Shown: in pieces, positions 60,052 through 62,420 of the stretch | How the letters are laid out: the number at the start of each line of letters is the position of its first letter | How positions within the stretch are numbered: position 1 is the stretch's first letter | Origin: JBCBRD01 sp039819785 | GTDB taxonomy: Bacteria; Pseudomonadota; Alphaproteobacteria; Rhizobiales; Hyphomicrobiaceae | Length of the DNA: 62,420 nt | Assembly (NCBI GenBank): GCA_039819785.1 | Contig: JBCBRH010000025.1 | Coordinates: 1-62,420, forward strand | Direction: 5' to 3' | The notes under the pieces: model-generated | Told to the model about the DNA's origin: nothing | Database searches by the model: none | The model's input: the letters and a program-made list of their open reading frames with translations, nothing else | Made by a program: the position numbers and the translations under genes

Positions 60052-60443
60052 GGTGGTTCTCCTGGAGATCGCTGAAAAGAGTGCGGCCCGTGGCTGAGCT
60101 TACTTCGGATTTGATCGGGCTGTGTTCAAAATTTGAGCCTACAAGACCGTCCTGGAGATCATTCCGGTTTGGGCCGACAGGTAGGCAGAAGCTTCCAGCA
60201 AGTAAGACACGTGTCATGGGCGTGCTGCGCAAGCGTTGCGGTGCTGCTATGCCCTTCCATGTTTCACTGGGCCTCAAACTGCATGGCGTGGGTCCGCATG
60301 ATTTGATCACAAGCTGAAAGGCTCAAAGGCCCGGCAGTTTTGCCAGGCCTTTGTTCGTCGTGTTTCTTGATCCTGCTGCGTCTGGCCTGACGGCGATGTT
60401 CGATGTCGCCAACGCACCAGAGCCACGATACGCCTCGCGCGCG
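60052..60443. other. Intergenic region between rne and the small helical gene
   Basis: I see no gene here. A hairpin at 60325-60352 lies 92 bases beyond the rne stop and is listed separately. The promoter of the small helical gene should lie near 60060-60130. Confidence 0.4.
60325..60352 (-). terminator. Possible terminator of rne
   Basis: AAAGGCC-CGGCA and TGCC-AGGCCTTT form an imperfect stem around a GTTT loop. The T-tract on the rne strand is weak (CCTTT), so termination is only probable. Confidence 0.5.
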
Positions 60444-62420
60444 TTAGTCGCCCAGGATGCGGCGTTGCCACCAACCGCGGCGTGAGGGTTTATCGGTCGT
60501 GTCGTCGTCTGCGGTCGGGGCTGCCGGTGCGGTGTCGTTGCTGTCAGATTTTTCGCTACCCGGTGGTCCGACCGTGACGCGTTCGACGCGGGGTTTGTCC
60601 ATAACGGGGGCCGTCCGTTTCGAGCGGTCCGCTGAAGTGTCATCGGCATCGGCGATATCACCTGCTGTTGCAGCGATGCTGTCTGCGTGATCGACCTTAG
60701 CTGGTTCGGTTGGCGCTGGTTCGGCTGGCGCGTGCTGGTCGTCCACGTTTGTGTCAGCGTCTGTCGAGGCCTCGGGCGTGTCTAGGGCTTTGGCCGGTTC
60801 GGCGTCATTGTCTGTTTTTGGTTTTGCTCTGCGTGTCGCTGTTCGGCCCGTTGTCGAGCGTGCGCGTGAGCGCCGCTTTGGTTTTTCGGCTTCGGCTTCA
60901 GCTTCGGGTTCTGTTTCAAGCTCGTCTGCGTTTGGTGCAGCGCTTACCTCAACCTCGTCCGCGATGACAGCAGCCGGCGCATCGTCGGTTCCGGCCTCGG
61001 GCCGTTGCTCATCTTCGGTGTTTGCACCCGGCGTTGTGATTTCGATGACGCTCGCTGAGATCGATGGCTGTGGTCCAAGACCTGGAATATCCGCGCCGTC
61101 GCTGTTTTCGGCGGTGGCCTCCTCGCCGTCCGTATCCTGGCCGGCGTTTTCCGTTTCTTCACCGCTTTCGTCACGTGATGCCTGACGTTCACGGTTACGA
61201 CGCCCGCCGCGCCGGCCGCGTCTGCGGCCCCGGCGGGAGCGTGGCTTATCATCGTCACTGGTTTCGCCGTCGTCGCTTTCACCATCGTTGGCTGTTGCTT
61301 CGCTAGCTGAGGCGTCGCGGTTTTCGTCCTCGCCGTCACCGTCGTCTGCGCCATTGAACTCTTCACCGGCATTTTCAGATGTGCGGCGACCGCCCCGCCG
61401 CCGACGTCTGCGTCTCTTGCGGCCGTTCGCATCTTCATCGGCATTGCTGCGCGCGCTGACGTTTTCATCGTCAGCTTCAGCCTCGACCGGGGCGCTCGCT
61501 GCTTCTTCGTCGTCGGTTTCGAAGCCCCAATCCATGTTGACAGCGGACTTGTCTGCAACGCGGCGGTTTGGCGCCACGTTGGCCGGGCCGCGCTCAATTG
61601 AGAAGTTGGCGCCGACGACCTTGTCGGATGCATCGATCGTGATCGCATATCCGCAGCGGTTTTCCATATCGACGACAAAGTCGCGCTTGTTGTTCAGAAT
61701 GTAGAGTGCGACCGCCGCAGAGGTGGTGGCGGTCAACGACCCGCGTTGGCGGGTCATCACGGCGTCTTCCAGTCCGCGAAGGACGGCGAGCGAGATTGAT
61801 TCTGTCGATCGGATGATGCCTGTTCCCTGGCAGTGGCTGCACTGTGTGGTCGAACCTTCCAGTACCCCTGTCCGCATGCGCTGGCGCGACATCTCCAGCA
61901 GGCCGAAGTGGGAAATACGACCGACCTGGATGCGGGCACGGTCATGCCGCAAGGCATCCTTCAATTTGCGTTCGACGGCGCGATTGTTGCGCTTTTCCTC
62001 CATGTCAATGAAATCGACAACGATGAGACCGGCAAGGTCGCGCAACTTCAACTGGCGTGCCAGCTCTTCGGCAGCTTCCAGGTTGGTGTGAAGGGCGGTT
62101 TCCTCGATTGAGAATTCACGGGTTGACCGGCCGGAGTTCACATCCACGGCGACAAGCGCCTCGGTTTGGTTGATGACCAGGTAGCCACCTGATTTCAACG
62201 TGACCTGCGGCAGGAACATCGCGTTCAACTGACGCTCGATCTGATAGCGCGTGAACAGCGGTTCGGGGTCTTTGAAGGCAACGACATTCTTAGCATGCGA
62301 TGGCATCAGCATGCGCATGAAGTCCTTGGCTTCGCGGTAAGCGTGGTCGCCAGCAACAACGACTTCCTCGACGTCCTTATTGTAGAGGTCGCGGATCGAA
62401 CGCTTGATCAGGTTACCTTC
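60444..62420 (-). CDS. rne: Ribonuclease E, 5' end beyond the window
   Basis: About 658 residues of the C-terminal part are visible, and the frame stays open to the right edge. The catalytic domain shows Val-Asp-Val-Asn-Ser-Gly-Arg, Val-Val-Asp-Phe-Ile-Asp-Met-Glu with the two metal-binding Asp residues, and the zinc-link Cys-Ser-His-Cys-Gln-Gly. Beyond it lies a long disordered tail with clusters of Asp/Glu and two strongly basic blocks (Arg-Lys-Arg-Arg-Arg-Arg and Gly-Arg-Arg-Gly-Gly-Arg), expected RNA- and degradosome-binding regions. The enzyme cleaves mRNA and rRNA precursors. Confidence 0.95.
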   Translation of the reverse strand, partial: EGNLIKRSIRDLYNKDVEEVVVAGDHAYREAKDFMRMLMPSHAKNVVAFKDPEPLFTRYQIERQLNAMFLPQVTLKSGGYLVINQTEALVAVDVNSGRSTREFSIEETALHTNLEAAEELARQLKLRDLAGLIVVDFIDMEEKRNNRAVERKLKDALRHDRARIQVGRISHFGLLEMSRQRMRTGVLEGSTTQCSHCQGTGIIRSTESISLAVLRGLEDAVMTRQRGSLTATTSAAVALYILNNKRDFVVDMENRCGYAITIDASDKVVGANFSIERGPANVAPNRRVADKSAVNMDWGFETDDEEAASAPVEAEADDENVSARSNADEDANGRKRRRRRRRGGRRTSENAGEEFNGADDGDGEDENRDASASEATANDGESDDGETSDDDKPRSRRGRRRGRRGGRRNRERQASRDESGEETENAGQDTDGEEATAENSDGADIPGLGPQPSISASVIEITTPGANTEDEQRPEAGTDDAPAAVIADEVEVSAAPNADELETEPEAEAEAEKPKRRSRARSTTGRTATRRAKPKTDNDAEPAKALDTPEASTDADTNVDDQHAPAEPAPTEPAKVDHADSIAATAGDIADADDTSADRSKRTAPVMDKPRVERVTVGPPGSEKSDSNDTAPAAPTADDDTTDKPSRRGWWQRRILGD

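Noticed and set aside
1..62420. CRISPR array, prophage, transposase, rRNA or tRNA genes
   Set aside because: I found no regularly spaced repeats, integrase or transposase motifs, or cloverleaf sequences with a T-loop signature in the intergenic regions read by eye. A tRNA scan would be needed to exclude tRNAs fully.

Overview
The window looks like chromosomal DNA of a free-living, probably marine or aquatic alphaproteobacterium. Four things point that way: the aroQ-accB-accC-aat block with rne, M48 protease and dsbA-like genes close by; an imuA-imuB-dnaE2 cassette behind direct-repeat LexA boxes of the alphaproteobacterial GTTC-N7-GTTC type; a Tat-exported TRAP transporter; and serine-glyoxylate aminotransferase. 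I cannot name the genus. I saw no phage, transposase, CRISPR array, rRNA or tRNA gene.

Layout. 1-3301 (minus) is an exopolysaccharide export operon (Wza-like lipoprotein, beta-barrel protein, Wzz/GumC chain-length protein, the last cut by the window edge). 3471-5893 holds a methyltransferase, a small membrane protein and a 2-hydroxyacid dehydrogenase. 6227-11144 (minus) is a TRAP transporter operon with an amidase and a small membrane protein. 11594-14145 (plus) carries serine-glyoxylate aminotransferase, an L-2-haloacid dehalogenase and a universal stress protein. Together with the hydroxyacid dehydrogenase these suggest two-carbon acid and serine metabolism. 14244-16064 encodes a DASS-type anion transporter.

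16202-24365 is the most unusual region. A minus-strand operon encodes a coiled-coil protein, a membrane-spanning OmpA-C protein with a large cytoplasmic part, a Rab/Ras-like small GTPase with an altered switch II, a PAS-like histidine kinase and a single-domain response regulator. It is divergent from a CHASE2 protein without output domain and a FecR-like exported protein. I propose this as a candidate uncharacterised GTPase/two-component system linking cytoplasm and cell wall.

24529-31317 has a DUF2853 protein, an orphan Tat-exported TRAP binding protein, a thioredoxin-fold protein, a metal locus (NicO-type permease plus DUF1007 protein, divergent from a His-rich ZnuA) and an L,D-transpeptidase. 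31659-39188 is the SOS mutasome (imuA, imuB, dnaE2) behind two LexA boxes. It is followed by overlapping gamma-glutamyltransferase, a possible 59-residue protein and a ThiO/DAAO-like oxidase.

42550-50188 contains guaB and guaA, the two steps from IMP to GMP, separated by MAPEG, RsmB-like, alpha/beta hydrolase, TspO and ZIP genes. Next come an orphan SLATT-like membrane protein, a CARDB protein with an inserted peptidoglycan-binding domain and a class I aminotransferase. 53662-59784 is a conserved housekeeping block (M48-TPR protease, DsbA-like, aroQ, accB, accC, aat). The window ends with a small helical protein and the 3' part of rne.
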